Shown here in pieces: positions 31,139 to 39,840 of a DNA stretch of 64,000 nt (the first letter of the stretch is position 1; the number at the start of each line of letters is the position of its first letter). The notes beneath the pieces were generated by a model. It was not told the origin of the DNA and searched no databases. It saw only the letters and a program-made list of their open reading frames with translations. This DNA comes from Pediococcus acidilactici DSM 20284 (lineage in GTDB: Bacteria; Bacillota; Bacilli; Lactobacillales; Lactobacillaceae), in the NCBI RefSeq assembly GCF_000146325.1, contig NZ_GL397067.1:850919-914918 (forward strand), given 5' to 3'. Position numbers and translations under genes: made by a program.

Positions 31139-33610
31139 TTATTTACTTGTACTGCTTACCAGTTTAGCATCCTTCACTTTAAAAGTGATTTTGTGGTTGC
31201 GGGCCCCGATCGTCACGTCGTCGCCTACCTTAACTTGCCCAGCAAGCAACATTTCACTAAGTTGATCTTCTACTTGTGTTTGAAGTGCTCGACGAATTGG
31301 GCGAGCACCGTATTCAGGATCAAACCCGGCTTCGGCTACCACGTCAATTGCGGCTGGAGTGAACTTCATGTTAATTCCTTGCGCACTCATCCGCCGAATA
31401 ATATCCTTCGACATCAATTTTACAATTTGATGCAACTCTGGCTTGGTTAAGGAATGGAAGACAATCGTTTCGTCAATCCGGTTTAAGAATTCTGGTCGGA
31501 AACTTTGCTTCAAGACTTCCTTAACCTTTGCAGCCATTGCTTGGTAATCATCAGCCATGTTTTGGGCTCCAAAACCGACTGATTTTTCATCCCGCAACGC
31601 CGTCGCCCCTAAATTAGAAGTCATAATGATGATCGTATTTCTAAAGTCGACCCGGCGACCCTTCGAATCGGTCAAGAATCCATCATCGAAGACTTGGAGC
31701 AACAAATTAAACACGTCCGGATGGGCCTTTTCAACTTCATCAAATAAGACTACCGAGTATGGCTTGCGCCGAACTTGTTCGGTCAGTTGGCCACCTTCGT
31801 CATAGCCAACATATCCAGGAGCCGAACCTACTAACCGGCTGGTGCTAAAACGTTCCATGTATTCCGACATGTCAATCCGGATCATGTTATCTTCTGAACC
31901 AAACATTACGTTAGCAAGGGTCTTCGCCAGCTCCGTCTTCCCTACCCCAGTTGGGCCAAGGAACATAAATGAACCAATTGGTCGTTTAGGATTTTTCAAT
32001 CCGGACCGGGCCCGTCGGATTGCCCGAGCTACTGAAGAAACGGCCTCGTCTTGCCCAATTACGTGTTCGTGCAAGATTTTTTCTAAGTTAACCAACCGTT
32101 CCGATTCAGATTGCTTCATTTGAGTAACCGGCACCCCGGTCCAATCGGAAACAATTTGAGCAACGTCTTCACCAGTTTCTTGTAACTTATATTCAACCGG
32201 CTGTTCCGCTTCTGCTTGCCGGGCAGCTGCTCGTTCGACCTTTTTCCGCAGTTTCATTTCCTTTTTCCGAATTTCGGCCGCGGTTTCAAAGTCTTGGCGG
32301 TCAATGGCGGCTTCCTTATCTGCCTTCAACCGGGCTAACTTATCTTCGTCAGTTTCTCGTTTACTCTGCTTTTCGGCAGCGTCGATTCGAATCTTAGCGG
32401 CTGCTTCGTCAATTAAATCAATCGCCTTATCAGGAAGGAACCGGTCGGAAATGTAACGAGCCGACAAGTTTACCGCCTGTTGAATTGCTTCATCAGTAAT
32501 CCGAACTTTATGGTGTTCTTCATATTTTGGCCGAATTCCTTGTAAAATTTGGACTGCTTCCGCTTGGGTAGGTTCATCAACTTCTACCTTAGCAAACCGT
32601 CGTTCTAAAGCTGCATCCGCTTCAATATATTTTTGATATTCATTTAGGGTTGTCGCCCCGATGGTTTGTAGTTCGCCACGCGCTAACGCCGGTTTCAAGA
32701 TGTTGGAAGCATCAATGGCACCTTCTGCACCACCAGCCCCGATTAAGGTGTGTAATTCGTCAATAAATAGGATGACTTTGCCATCTTGGCGAATTTCTTC
32801 GATAACCTTCTTCAAGCGGTCTTCAAATTCGCCCCGGTACTTGGTTCCCGCAACCAACGCACCCATTTCAAGCATCATCAAGCGTTTGTTTTTCATATCT
32901 TCAGGCACGTCATCGGCAATGATTCGTTGTGCGAGACCTTCCGCAATCGCCGTTTTACCAACTCCAGGTTCCCCAATCAATACCGGGTTGTTCTTGGTTC
33001 GCCGACTCAAAATTTGTATAACCCGTCGGAGTTCGTTTTCTCGCCCGATCATTGGGTCAATTTTGCCGGCTTCCGCCATGGCAGTTAAATCCCGGGCAAC
33101 CGAATCCAAGGTTGGGGTACCCTTCGTTGTCGTCGCCCGTTGCTTAGCACGCCGACTTTGGGTTGCTGGGTTAACCCCCAGCTTACGTAACGTTACTTTA
33201 CGGACGTCCGCAACGTCAGTATCCAACGCTAACAGAACTCGCGAAGATAAGATGGTCTCATCTTGAATCAGCGCTAATAGAATGTGTTCTGTACCAATCT
33301 TAGCAGCTTTTAATTGCCGCGCTTGGTCTCCCGCATTCGCTAAAATCTCTTTAGCCTTTGGCGAATACGGTAAGTAATCATTTTTGGTTAAGCGTAAGTT
33401 GCCGTAACCCGTAAACTGCTCAATTTCTTCAATTACATCAATTTCGGTGACATTAAATTGTTCTAACACACTGTGGGCAACGCCGTTGTTTTCAATCGTT
33501 AGTGCTAATAGTAAATGCTCCGTTCCCACCGCGGGATGTTTAAACCGTTTGGCTTGCTCTTGAGCAATAATTAACACGTTGCGTGCGCTAGGAGTAAATA
33601 AATTTTCCAT
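31139..33610 (-). CDS. clpC: ATP-dependent Clp protease ATP-binding subunit ClpC
   Basis: A class I Clp/Hsp100 unfoldase, 823 aa, that feeds substrates to ClpP. The N domain has two Clp repeats ([33 protein letters not shown] and the second GTEHILLAL). AAA-1 has GEPGVGKTA and [17 protein letters not shown] middle coiled-coil ([42 protein letters not shown]) is of the ClpC UVR type. AAA-2 has GPTGVGKTE and [10 protein letters not shown]. It is 26 nt after ctsR and part of the CtsR-controlled operon; mcsA and mcsB are absent between them, as usual in lactobacilli. Confidence 0.97.
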   Translation of the reverse strand: MENLFTPSARNVLIIAQEQAKRFKHPAVGTEHLLLALTIENNGVAHSVLEQFNVTEIDVIEEIEQFTGYGNLRLTKNDYLPYSPKAKEILANAGDQARQLKAAKIGTEHILLALIQDETILSSRVLLALDTDVADVRKVTLRKLGVNPATQSRRAKQRATTTKGTPTLDSVARDLTAMAEAGKIDPMIGRENELRRVIQILSRRTKNNPVLIGEPGVGKTAIAEGLAQRIIADDVPEDMKNKRLMMLEMGALVAGTKYRGEFEDRLKKVIEEIRQDGKVILFIDELHTLIGAGGAEGAIDASNILKPALARGELQTIGATTLNEYQKYIEADAALERRFAKVEVDEPTQAEAVQILQGIRPKYEEHHKVRITDEAIQQAVNLSARYISDRFLPDKAIDLIDEAAAKIRIDAAEKQSKRETDEDKLARLKADKEAAIDRQDFETAAEIRKKEMKLRKKVERAAARQAEAEQPVEYKLQETGEDVAQIVSDWTGVPVTQMKQSESERLVNLEKILHEHVIGQDEAVSSVARAIRRARSGLKNPKRPIGSFMFLGPTGVGKTELAKTLANVMFGSEDNMIRIDMSEYMERFSTSRLVGSAPGYVGYDEGGQLTEQVRRKPYSVVLFDEVEKAHPDVFNLLLQVFDDGFLTDSKGRRVDFRNTIIIMTSNLGATALRDEKSVGFGAQNMADDYQAMAAKVKEVLKQSFRPEFLNRIDETIVFHSLTKPELHQIVKLMSKDIIRRMSAQGINMKFTPAAIDVVAEAGFDPEYGARPIRRALQTQVEDQLSEMLLAGQVKVGDDVTIGARNHKITFKVKDAKLVSSTSK

Positions 33611-33636
33611 TGTCCACCTGTCTTTCTCTAAACTCG

Positions 33637-34101
33637 TTACTCATACCGAAGGTGATTTAAAACTCCGATAATGATTTTTGCGCGAATCTGGTCTTCTAGT
33701 TTCCGATCGCCAATGTTTAAGGTACTCTTGGCAATTGTTGCAGCTAGTAGATTAGCTTCCCGCTTACTTAAAACCGCATCTTCATATAAACTGCTTAAAA
33801 TAGAAATTGCGTCTCGTTCATTAATTGAATCGCCAATCACCCGGATCAACGAATCTAATACGTCAATATCATCTAGCAATTTAACTTTTTCAATCCGGAT
33901 ATAGCCACCGCCGCCGCGCTTACTTTCAACTAAATAACCGTTTTGGATGGTAAACCGGGTTTTAATTACGTAGTTAATTTGGGATGGTACTACGTCAAAC
34001 TGATCCGCAATTTCAGAACGCCGAATCTCAACTTCCTCCGAATCAGCTAAAATTTCTTTCAAGTATCGCTCGATTATATCCGAAATATTCTGTCCTTGCA
34101 T
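33637..34101 (-). CDS. ctsR: Transcriptional repressor of class III stress genes CtsR
   Basis: CtsR, 154 aa, represses clp genes and is released by heat. The winged-helix domain is at the N terminus (MQGQNISDIIERYLKEILADSEEVEIRRSEIADQFDVVPSQINYVIKTRFTIQNGYLVESKRGGGGYIRI); the glycine-rich GGGGYIRI wing is the heat-sensing element in other species. The ATG at 34101 lies at a good distance from GGAGAGG; an upstream in-frame GTG overlaps that site. A CtsR operator lies just upstream, so the operon is autoregulated. Confidence 0.97.
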   Translation of the reverse strand: MQGQNISDIIERYLKEILADSEEVEIRRSEIADQFDVVPSQINYVIKTRFTIQNGYLVESKRGGGGYIRIEKVKLLDDIDVLDSLIRVIGDSINERDAISILSSLYEDAVLSKREANLLAATIAKSTLNIGDRKLEDQIRAKIIIGVLNHLRYE

Positions 34102-34120
34102 AACGACCACCTCTCCCTAC

Positions 34121-34169
34121 TTTGACTAATATTGACTATTATTATACGAAACTGGTCGGCAATTGTAAA
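34121..34169 (-). promoter_or_regulatory. ctsR-clpC promoter with CtsR operator
   Basis: The minus-strand -35 TTTACA (34164-34169), 17-bp spacer and perfect -10 TATAAT (34141-34146) are followed by the direct repeat AGTCAAT-ATT-AGTCAAA (34121-34137). The known CtsR box is two heptamers of the form RGTCAAA separated by three bases, so only one position deviates. The operator covers the expected transcription start. Confidence 0.9.
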
Positions 34170-34237
34170 AGATATTGTTCAAAATTATCGGTATTAACCG
34201 GTTTCACGATATTTTTCCGTTCTTGGGCTAAGAGCAC

Positions 34238-34287
34238 AAAAAGAAGTGGCGTTTAGAATTTAATTAAATTCCGCTTCCACTTCTTTT
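34238..34287. terminator. Terminator downstream of pyruvate oxidase
   Basis: On the minus strand AAAAGAAGTGG (34277-34287) pairs with CCACTTCTTTT (34238-34249 area) with a partly paired AT-rich middle, followed by T residues. It ends the pyruvate oxidase transcript before the ctsR promoter. Confidence 0.85.
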
Positions 34288-34338
34288 CTGAAGGTTTCTA
34301 TCTTATTTTAAATGAGTTTAAAATGCAAGCTTAGTAAA

Positions 34339-36144
34339 CTATTTTTCCACACCAAACTTAGCAAAGTAATCCGTTAGCGGCTTCAATTCGGCTCCATCGT
34401 AGTCGCTAAAGAAATCACTGACTGACTTTTCACCGTGGGTTGCTTGATAAGCAGCCGAGATCTTTTCGGTGAAGTTTGCCGCTTGATTGTCGAATTCCAA
34501 TTCTTCAACAGGCAATCCCCGTTGGTCGGTAATTTTAGCGTCAATTACTACTGGTTCGCCAGCTTTTTGATATTCTAACGCCTTATCAAAGGCCGCTGGT
34601 AATTCATCTAAGGTTCTAATTGTAATTCCCTTTGCACCCATCGCTTCCGCAATTTTGGCATAGTCAGCGTCTTCAAGATCAATTCCAGAATGATTCATTT
34701 GAATATCATCTTGTTCTGACTTAATAAAGTTAAGGGTTTGGTTAGAAGTGATGATGTTAATAATTGGCAAGTGGTATTTCACTTCGGTCAACAAGTCGTG
34801 AATTACCATTGAAGCTGCCCCATCTCCTGAAATACTAAATACTTGCCGGTCTGGATATGCAAGTTTTGCTGCGATTGCAGCCGGAATTCCGTAGCCCATC
34901 GTGGCAAATAATGCAGAAATCGTCCACTGCTTATCGCCCTTCAAGTCAAGGAAGCGGAAGGAGTTGATGATGTTGTCACCAGTATCAATGCCAAAGACCG
35001 CATCTTTATCCGCAATTCGGTTAATTTCACGATAAATTTGTTCGTAAGATAGCGGACCGTCCGCCTTCTTCATTAACTTATTCAAGTATGCTTTCCAATC
35101 TTGCATGTCGGCAACCGTTGCTTGGTAGAATGGCCGATTTTCAACAGCTTCGGACCGTTCCAAAACTTTTTCCAAGAACTTGCCCGAATCAGCCCAGATT
35201 CCTAAGTCCAAGAAATGATGGCGCCCAAATTGAGATTCGTCGTTATCAATTTGAACAAACTTAAAATCATGAGTCCGGTAAACTAGGTTGGCAAACGGGA
35301 AGTCAGCGCCGAGCGCAATCACTAAGTCAGCAGTTGCAAAGGCTTCGTCAGCCGCCTTGGATGCTGCCCGGTTAGTGGTACCCAGGTTACCTTCCCAATC
35401 GTCGTCAACCTTACCCTTTGCTAGACCAGTAATCGTTACGGGGATTTGTAATTTTTCAGCAACTTTCTTCAAGAGATCTTGATGGTCCTTAATTCCAGAA
35501 CCCACGTGGAAGACTGGCCGCTTAGCTTCGCGAACCATCTTCAAGAATTGATCTACTTCTTCGTCAGTTGGTGTTTGTTTAGGAGTTTGCTTTTCTAATA
35601 ACGCAGTCGAAGCATAATTTACGTCCGGAATTTGAACGTAACCGAAATCATTAGGAATTACCACTACCGCTGGTCCGCGGTTTTTGTACGCTGCCCGAAT
35701 AGCCTTATCAACCACGTATGGAAGACTTTCCGGGGTCATTACGCAACGGTCATAAACGGCCACGTCCTGGAACATTGGAACTTCAGGAAATTCCTGGAAG
35801 AAATCGTAATTCATGTTGCTATGAGGTACTTGCCCAACTAGTGCCAACACGGGAGTATGGTCTTCCTTAGCGTCATATAAACCATTCAACATGTTAACCG
35901 CACCGGGACCTGCTGAACCAAAGGCAACTCCAATCTTGCCCGTTAGCTTTGCTTCAGCAGCGGCAGCGAGGGCACCAACTTGTTCATGGCGGACTTGCAC
36001 ATATTGAATTCGATCCTTTTCTAGGTCTAAAGCGTTCATTGTTGAATTAAACGAACCACCTGGATATCCAAAAACACGTTTAATATCCCAAGCCTGAAGG
36101 ACTCTTAACATTGCGACACTTGCTGGTACAGTCTTTTCACTCAT
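34339..36144 (-). CDS. pox: Pyruvate oxidase (acetyl-phosphate forming)
   Basis: Catalyses pyruvate + phosphate + O2 -> acetyl phosphate + CO2 + H2O2, using thiamine diphosphate and FAD. The 601-aa protein has the three-domain TPP-enzyme layout. The catalytic Glu is about residue 54 in VRHEQVGALAAAAEA, and the metal/TPP motif is ISGDGAASMVIHDLL (about 438-452) followed by NIITSNQTLNFI. Overall similarity is to SpxB/Pox rather than acetolactate synthase. It stands alone between two terminators with a cre site at the promoter, so it is probably repressed by glucose. Its activity produces hydrogen peroxide under aerobic conditions. Confidence 0.93.
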   Translation of the reverse strand: MSEKTVPASVAMLRVLQAWDIKRVFGYPGGSFNSTMNALDLEKDRIQYVQVRHEQVGALAAAAEAKLTGKIGVAFGSAGPGAVNMLNGLYDAKEDHTPVLALVGQVPHSNMNYDFFQEFPEVPMFQDVAVYDRCVMTPESLPYVVDKAIRAAYKNRGPAVVVIPNDFGYVQIPDVNYASTALLEKQTPKQTPTDEEVDQFLKMVREAKRPVFHVGSGIKDHQDLLKKVAEKLQIPVTITGLAKGKVDDDWEGNLGTTNRAASKAADEAFATADLVIALGADFPFANLVYRTHDFKFVQIDNDESQFGRHHFLDLGIWADSGKFLEKVLERSEAVENRPFYQATVADMQDWKAYLNKLMKKADGPLSYEQIYREINRIADKDAVFGIDTGDNIINSFRFLDLKGDKQWTISALFATMGYGIPAAIAAKLAYPDRQVFSISGDGAASMVIHDLLTEVKYHLPIINIITSNQTLNFIKSEQDDIQMNHSGIDLEDADYAKIAEAMGAKGITIRTLDELPAAFDKALEYQKAGEPVVIDAKITDQRGLPVEELEFDNQAANFTEKISAAYQATHGEKSVSDFFSDYDGAELKPLTDYFAKFGVEK

Positions 36145-36176
36145 CTAAACTTACCTCGATTTTATATTTGTAATGT

Positions 36177-36190
36177 TGTAATCGTTTACA
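36177..36190 (-). promoter_or_regulatory. CcpA-binding cre site
   Basis: On the minus strand TGTAAACGATTACA fits the catabolite-response consensus TGNAARCGNWWWCA at every position. It begins 7 nt downstream of the pox -10 box and covers the expected transcription start, a position at which CcpA normally represses. Confidence 0.88.
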
Positions 36191-36196
36191 AATAGT

Positions 36197-36225
36197 AATT
36201 TACAACTATACTTACTTTATGTCAA
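36197..36225 (-). promoter_or_regulatory. pox promoter
   Basis: A perfect -35 TTGACA (36220-36225) is followed after 17 bp by TAAATT (36197-36202), two mismatches from the -10 consensus. The cre site lies directly downstream. Confidence 0.65.
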
Positions 36226-36368
36226 CATTTTTGCCTGTGCTAACGAATACCGTGGATTTTAAGCACCGCGTTTCGGTTTTTTCCCTAAGTAAATTCATCA
36301 CATAAATAATCACTTACTATAACTAATTCTGTAACGGGTGCCGGAAAATTCCGCTCAGGTTCAAAAAT
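36226..36368. other. Intergenic spacer between pox promoter and tRNA terminator
   Basis: An AT-rich gap with no coding potential that I can support. It holds a small plus-strand hairpin ACCG/CGGT followed by T6 (about 36261-36280). The hairpin has no gene upstream in that orientation, so I do not assign it a role. Confidence 0.5.
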
Positions 36369-36416
36369 AAAAAAGCATCTTTCAAGAACTTAAATTTCTT
36401 GAAAAACGCTTTTTAT
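36369..36416. terminator. Terminator of the Arg-Pro tRNA unit
   Basis: An inverted repeat AAAAAGC-CTTTCAAGAA / TTCTTGAAAAA-GCTTTTT with a short loop is flanked by A and T runs. It can act in both directions and ends the minus-strand tRNA transcript before the pox promoter. Confidence 0.88.
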
Positions 36417-36478
36417 TTCGGTGGCTTGGGTAGTGACCAATATGGTCAAATACTCACTTTATTCGCTTAATCGATAAA

Positions 36479-36552
36479 TCGGGAAAACAGGATTTGAACC
36501 TGCGACCCCCACGTCCCGAACGTGGTGCTCTACCAAGCTGAGCTATTTCCCG
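36479..36552 (-). tRNA. tRNA-Pro (anticodon CGG)
   Basis: The cloverleaf CGGGAAA...TTTCCCG has D-arm AGCTCAGCTTGGTAGAGC, anticodon stem CCACG/CGTGG with loop TTCGGGA, and T arm GCAGGTTCAAATCCTGT. The anticodon CGG reads CCG. The discriminator is A; CCA is not encoded. Confidence 0.95.
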
Positions 36553-36621
36553 AGCAACTTCGTATTTAGAAGCTTAAAATGAAAAAGCACTACTCAGCCA
36601 TGCTGACCAATGCTTAATCAA

Positions 36622-36695
36622 TGCACCCAGTAGGACTCGAACCTACAACCTTCTGATTCGTAGTCAGACACTCTATCCAGTTGCGCTATGGGTGC
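36622..36695 (-). tRNA. tRNA-Arg (anticodon ACG), copy 1
   Basis: The acceptor is GCACCC/GGGTGC with discriminator A, the anticodon stem TCTGA/TCAGA with loop CTACGAA, and the T arm GTAGG-TTCGAGT-CCTAC. A34 would be deaminated to inosine. It has its own promoter (36745-36772) and is cotranscribed with tRNA-Pro. It differs from copy 2 only in the T arm. Confidence 0.96.
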
Positions 36696-36744
36696 AAATA
36701 ATCAATCGTTAAGAATACTCGCAAGAGCCTTCCAACACTTAAAA

Positions 36745-36772
36745 AGTATATCACAAAATTTAATTTTCGCAA
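36745..36772 (-). promoter_or_regulatory. Promoter of the Arg-Pro tRNA unit
   Basis: On the minus strand a -35 TTGCGA (36767-36772) and a -10 TATACT (36745-36750) are separated by 16 bp. They lie between the terminator of the upstream tRNA unit and tRNA-Arg copy 1. Confidence 0.7.
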
Positions 36773-36855
36773 TCGCTGTTTTTCACAATGGCGCACTTTG
36801 CCAATTAGACAATTTCAAAATAACCCGAATCTCTCGTCACGTTGGTTCAGGGCAC

Positions 36856-36884
36856 AAAAAAACGCCAATCCACCGATTGACGTT
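36856..36884 (-). terminator. Terminator of the Val-Leu-Thr-Gly-Arg tRNA unit
   Basis: On the minus strand AACGtCAATC pairs with GATTGgCGTT around GGTG, followed by seven T residues. It lies 8 nt after tRNA-Arg copy 2. Confidence 0.9.
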
Positions 36885-36891
36885 TCCAGGA

Positions 36892-36965
36892 TGCACCCAG
36901 CAGGAGTCGAACCTGCAACCTTCTGATTCGTAGTCAGACACTCTATCCAGTTGCGCTATGGGTGC
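36892..36965 (-). tRNA. tRNA-Arg (anticodon ACG), copy 2
   Basis: Same body as copy 1, with T arm GCAGG-TTCGACT-CCTGC. The stem difference (C-G in place of T-A) is compensated on both strands, so both copies should fold. It is the last tRNA of the five-tRNA unit. Confidence 0.96.
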
Positions 36966-36981
36966 ATAATTATTAAGTTAA

Positions 36982-37053
36982 AGCGGAAGACGGGATTCGA
37001 ACCCGCGACCCCCACCATGGCAAGGTGATGTTCTACCACTGAACTACTTCCGC
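36982..37053 (-). tRNA. tRNA-Gly (anticodon GCC)
   Basis: The acceptor is GCGGAAG/CTTCCGC, the D-arm GTTCAGTGGTAGAAC, the anticodon stem TCACC/GGTGG with loop TTGCCAT, and the T arm GCGGGTTCGAATCCCGT. The outer anticodon-stem pair is a T-G wobble. Confidence 0.95.
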
Positions 37054-37057
37054 AAAA

Positions 37058-37130
37058 TGCCGACTAGAGGATTCGAACCTCCGACCCTCTGTTTACAAGA
37101 CAGATGCTCTGCCAACTGAGCTAAGTCGGC
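37058..37130 (-). tRNA. tRNA-Thr (anticodon TGT)
   Basis: The acceptor is GCCGACT/AGTCGGC with discriminator A, and the anticodon stem TCTGT/ACAGA has loop CTTGTAA. The T arm is GGAGGTTCGAATCCTCT. It lies 4 nt from tRNA-Gly, so they are processed from one precursor. Confidence 0.96.
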
Positions 37131-37140
37131 TTAATCCCTA

Positions 37141-37222
37141 TGCGGGCGAAGGGATTCGAACCCCCACACCTTTCGATACAAGAACCTAAATCTTGCGCGT
37201 CTGCCAATTCCGCCACGCCCGC
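37141..37222 (-). tRNA. tRNA-Leu (anticodon TAG)
   Basis: A class II tRNA with a long variable arm (TATCGAAAGGTGT region). The acceptor is GCGGGCG/CGCCCGC, the anticodon stem CAAGA/TCTTG with loop TTTAGGT, reading CTA and related codons. The discriminator is A. Confidence 0.95.
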
Positions 37223-37256
37223 ATGTAACATTTAAAACCACTGAGAATAATCTCAA

Positions 37257-37329
37257 TGGAGGATACAGGGCTCGAACCTGTGACCTCCTGCTTGTAAGGC
37301 AGATGCTCTCCCAACTGAGCTAATCCTCC
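37257..37329 (-). tRNA. tRNA-Val (anticodon TAC)
   Basis: The acceptor is GGAGGAT/ATCCTCC with discriminator A, and the anticodon stem TCTGC/GCAGG has loop CTTACAA. The T arm is CACAGGTTCGAGCCCTGT. It is the first tRNA after the promoter at 37355-37383. Confidence 0.96.
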
Positions 37330-37354
37330 ATAAACCTCGTGAACACATTTATAT

Positions 37355-37383
37355 ATAATACGGATTAAACCATTAGTTGTCAA
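37355..37383 (-). promoter_or_regulatory. Promoter of the five-tRNA unit
   Basis: A perfect -35 TTGACA (37378-37383), a 17-bp spacer and a -10 TATTAT (37355-37360) lie on the minus strand, about 25 nt before tRNA-Val. Confidence 0.87.
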
Positions 37384-37467
37384 TCACTTTTTTAAACTTT
37401 TTTTCGAAACACTAAATTAAAACGTTTGCTACGGATGATCGCCCACTACATTGGCACGTAAAATGGT

Positions 37468-37516
37468 CAAAAAAATAAGGATTAACCTTCTGCAATAAAA
37501 GATTAATCCTTATTTA
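37468..37516. terminator. serS terminator
   Basis: On the minus strand AAATAAGGATTAA pairs with TTAATCCTTATTT around a loop containing TTTTATTGCAGAAG, followed by T residues. It separates serS from the tRNA promoter. Confidence 0.88.
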
Positions 37517-37568
37517 TAAGCATCTTGGATAAAACACCAAGCCCTGCCGTTATTTTTAACCTAAATTA

Positions 37569-38849
37569 TTAATTTTTACCAATTACCTTGGTTCCTTGCA
37601 TATATGGTATCAAAACGTCTGGAACGGTAACCGTACCATCTTCATTTTGGTAGTTTTCCAAAATTGCGGCTACCGTCCGGCCAACAGCAAGTCCCGAACC
37701 ATTTAACGTGTGGACATACTGTAACTTACCATTTTCATCGCGATACCGGATCTGAGCACGACGCGCTTGAAAATCAGTGGTGTTCGAACAACTTGAAATT
37801 TCGCGGTATTTATTTTGCGCTGGAATCCATACTTCTAAGTCGTGAGTCATTGCAGCCGTAAAGCTCATGTCCCCGGTCGTCAACGTAATTACGTGGTATG
37901 GCAATCCTAGCTTTTGTAAGAGGGTTTCCGCGTGGCGCGTAAGGTTTTCTAATTCTTGCCAAGAATCTTCTGGTTTTGTGATCTTAACCATTTCTACCTT
38001 ATTAAACTGGTGCATCCGGATTAAACCACGGGTGTCCCGTCCAGCGCTCCCTGCTTCCGAACGAAAGGCTGGTGAAAGTGCAGTCACGTTAATTGGCAAC
38101 TGGTCTTCATCCAAAATTTCATCCCGGTAGAAGTTAACTAATGGCACTTCCGCCGTCGGAATTAAGGTTAGTTGTTCATCTTTAATTTCATAACCAGCGT
38201 GCGTTTCCTTAAACTTAGGAAATTGGCCAGTTCCAAACATCGACGCATCGTTAACCATGTAAGGCGTGATTTCTTCGGTAAATCCGGCCGCCACGTTTTG
38301 ATCTAAGAAGAAATTGTAAACTGCACGTTCGAGACGCGCACCATCGCCAACGTAGTAAACAAACCGACTACCAGCAACCTTAGCAGCCCGTTCAAAGTCT
38401 AAAATTCCCAAAGCTTCGCCAATTTCCCAATGGGCTTTGGGCTTGAAATCAAACTTCCGAGGGGTACCAAATTTACGTAATTCAACGCTGCCTTCTTCAG
38501 TTAAGCTTACCGGTACGTCAGGATGTGGTAAGTTAGGCAAGTGGGCCGCTTGGTCTTCTACTTCCGCAGCAACCTTTTCTAATTGCTCATCGAGTTCTTT
38601 AATTTCTTGGCTAACTTTCCGCATTTTTTGAATTGGTTCGTTAGCATCTTCGTGGTTACGTTTCATCTGGGAAATTTGGTCCGAAACGTCATTACGAACT
38701 TTCTTTAAGCTTTCGCTCTTTACAATCAACTCCCGGCGTTGGTTATCCTTTGCCAATAACTGGTCAATCGTTTCTGGCTGAACCCCACGGGTAGCTAACT
38801 TTTCTTTAACTTCATCAGTATGGTTACGAATCATCTTTAAATCTAACAT
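37569..38849 (-). CDS. serS: Seryl-tRNA synthetase
   Basis: A class II synthetase, 426 aa, that charges tRNA-Ser. The N-terminal antiparallel coiled-coil (about residues 25-110) binds the long variable arm of the tRNA. Motif 2 and the active site appear around [30 protein letters not shown], and motif 3 around [20 protein letters not shown]. The ATG follows GGAGG by 7-8 nt. Expression is controlled by a T-box leader immediately upstream. Confidence 0.98.
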   Translation of the reverse strand: MLDLKMIRNHTDEVKEKLATRGVQPETIDQLLAKDNQRRELIVKSESLKKVRNDVSDQISQMKRNHEDANEPIQKMRKVSQEIKELDEQLEKVAAEVEDQAAHLPNLPHPDVPVSLTEEGSVELRKFGTPRKFDFKPKAHWEIGEALGILDFERAAKVAGSRFVYYVGDGARLERAVYNFFLDQNVAAGFTEEITPYMVNDASMFGTGQFPKFKETHAGYEIKDEQLTLIPTAEVPLVNFYRDEILDEDQLPINVTALSPAFRSEAGSAGRDTRGLIRMHQFNKVEMVKITKPEDSWQELENLTRHAETLLQKLGLPYHVITLTTGDMSFTAAMTHDLEVWIPAQNKYREISSCSNTTDFQARRAQIRYRDENGKLQYVHTLNGSGLAVGRTVAAILENYQNEDGTVTVPDVLIPYMQGTKVIGKN

Positions 38850-38871
38850 GCAAATTCCTCCTTACTAAAAT

Positions 38872-39100
38872 CAAAATAAAAAGAGCCTCCCTCCCAATTG
38901 GGACGAAGAGGCTCTTTTCGCGGTACCACCCAAGTTCACCATCACTGGCGCACTTTCATGATGGTAACGGAATCACCGAATGGCATTACCCATTTGTTTA
39001 ATCAGCGCCGGAGTTTCGGTTAGTCCTTTCCACCATCCGGACCTCTCTAAAAACCTACTTAAAACGCCTTGTTAACAACTGAACTATTTATTTGTTAACC
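38872..39100 (-). promoter_or_regulatory. T-box leader of serS
   Basis: The minus-strand leader contains the T-box core GGGTGGTACCGCG (about 38920-38933), which pairs with the NCCA end of uncharged tRNA. It is followed by a terminator AAGAGCCTC/GAGGCTCTT with T5 (38876-38918). Stem I carries AGAGAGGTCC near its base; a plausible specifier is TCC (Ser) in AACTCCGGC at about 39008-39013. Uncharged tRNA-Ser would favour antitermination. Confidence 0.95.
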
Positions 39101-39102
39101 GT

Positions 39103-39131
39103 ATTATACAAAAAAGATGCAACTTCTGCAA
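39103..39131 (-). promoter_or_regulatory. serS promoter
   Basis: A -35 TTGCAG (39126-39131) and a perfect -10 TATAAT (39103-39108) are separated by 17 bp. The -35 box touches the stop codon of the upstream kinase gene. Confidence 0.75.
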
Positions 39132-39764
39132 TTAAATTTGCGAAATCTTTTCTTCAACTAATTGGATAACTTGTTGACGTGCGCTAGGTTCTTCCACAAA
39201 GTCATACTTATCGCCATCAATTCTAATCTTAGGGCTTTGATCGTAGTTTTCAAACCACGATACGTAACGCCGATTTAATTCCTTATAGTAATCGTATAAG
39301 GACGGGTCGTTTTCAATCTGTTCGTATGAACGACCGCGCTTTTTAATCCGTTTTAACATGGTATCAAACGAAATATCAATATGAATCAAAAGGTCCGGGT
39401 TTTTCTTGTATGAAAGCCGTGGTAATTCTTGCATCATGTTGCTCAACAACGAATCGTAAATCTTGACTTCGGTTTCAGTTGCCCGTCCTAAATCAGCGTT
39501 TAGATGGAAGAGTAACGAATCCTCATAAATTGAACGATCCATCACGCTTCTAAAACCGTCATTAGCTTGCTTGATGCTATCTAGCCGTTTATTTAGAAAA
39601 TAAATCTGTAATAAAAATGCGTAACGTTTTGGATCCTTATAGAAAAGCGGCAAAATTTTGTTGTCATCTACCGATTCATAATAAGCATCGCTACCCCAAT
39701 GCTGGGTTAATAATTCCGTCAGTGACGTCTTGCCGGCGCCGATTGGACCTGATAAAGCAATCAT
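39132..39764 (-). CDS. Deoxynucleoside kinase (deoxyadenosine/deoxyguanosine kinase type)
   Basis: Phosphorylates deoxynucleosides for nucleotide salvage, a pathway on which lactobacilli rely heavily. The 210-aa protein has the P-loop GPIGAGKTS (about 6-14), the catalytic DRSIYED motif (DRS about residues 78-80) and the LID arginines in KRIKKRGRSYEQ. This fits the dNK/dGK-dAK family. The exact substrate cannot be read from sequence alone. No paired kinase gene is adjacent. AAAGGGG precedes the ATG. Confidence 0.9.
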   Translation of the reverse strand: MIALSGPIGAGKTSLTELLTQHWGSDAYYESVDDNKILPLFYKDPKRYAFLLQIYFLNKRLDSIKQANDGFRSVMDRSIYEDSLLFHLNADLGRATETEVKIYDSLLSNMMQELPRLSYKKNPDLLIHIDISFDTMLKRIKKRGRSYEQIENDPSLYDYYKELNRRYVSWFENYDQSPKIRIDGDKYDFVEEPSARQQVIQLVEEKISQI

Positions 39765-39840
39765 TTAAGATACCCCTTTTTCATTTAATAGCACCACATA
39801 TTGTACCACCAAACGAAAGCAAAACAACATCTTGAAAAAA

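Noticed and set aside
32661-33266. 201-codon plus-strand ORF
   Set aside because: A long antisense shadow of clpC caused by its codon use; no start signals or homology features.
36688-36933. 81-codon plus-strand ORF ending CTQQESNLQPSDS
   Set aside because: It reads antisense through tRNA-Arg and its terminator; no ribosome-binding site.
37186-37383. 65-codon minus-strand ORF with GGLAQLGEHLPYKQEVTGSSPV-like translation
   Set aside because: It is the translation of tRNA-Val and tRNA-Leu sequence, a well-known annotation artefact.
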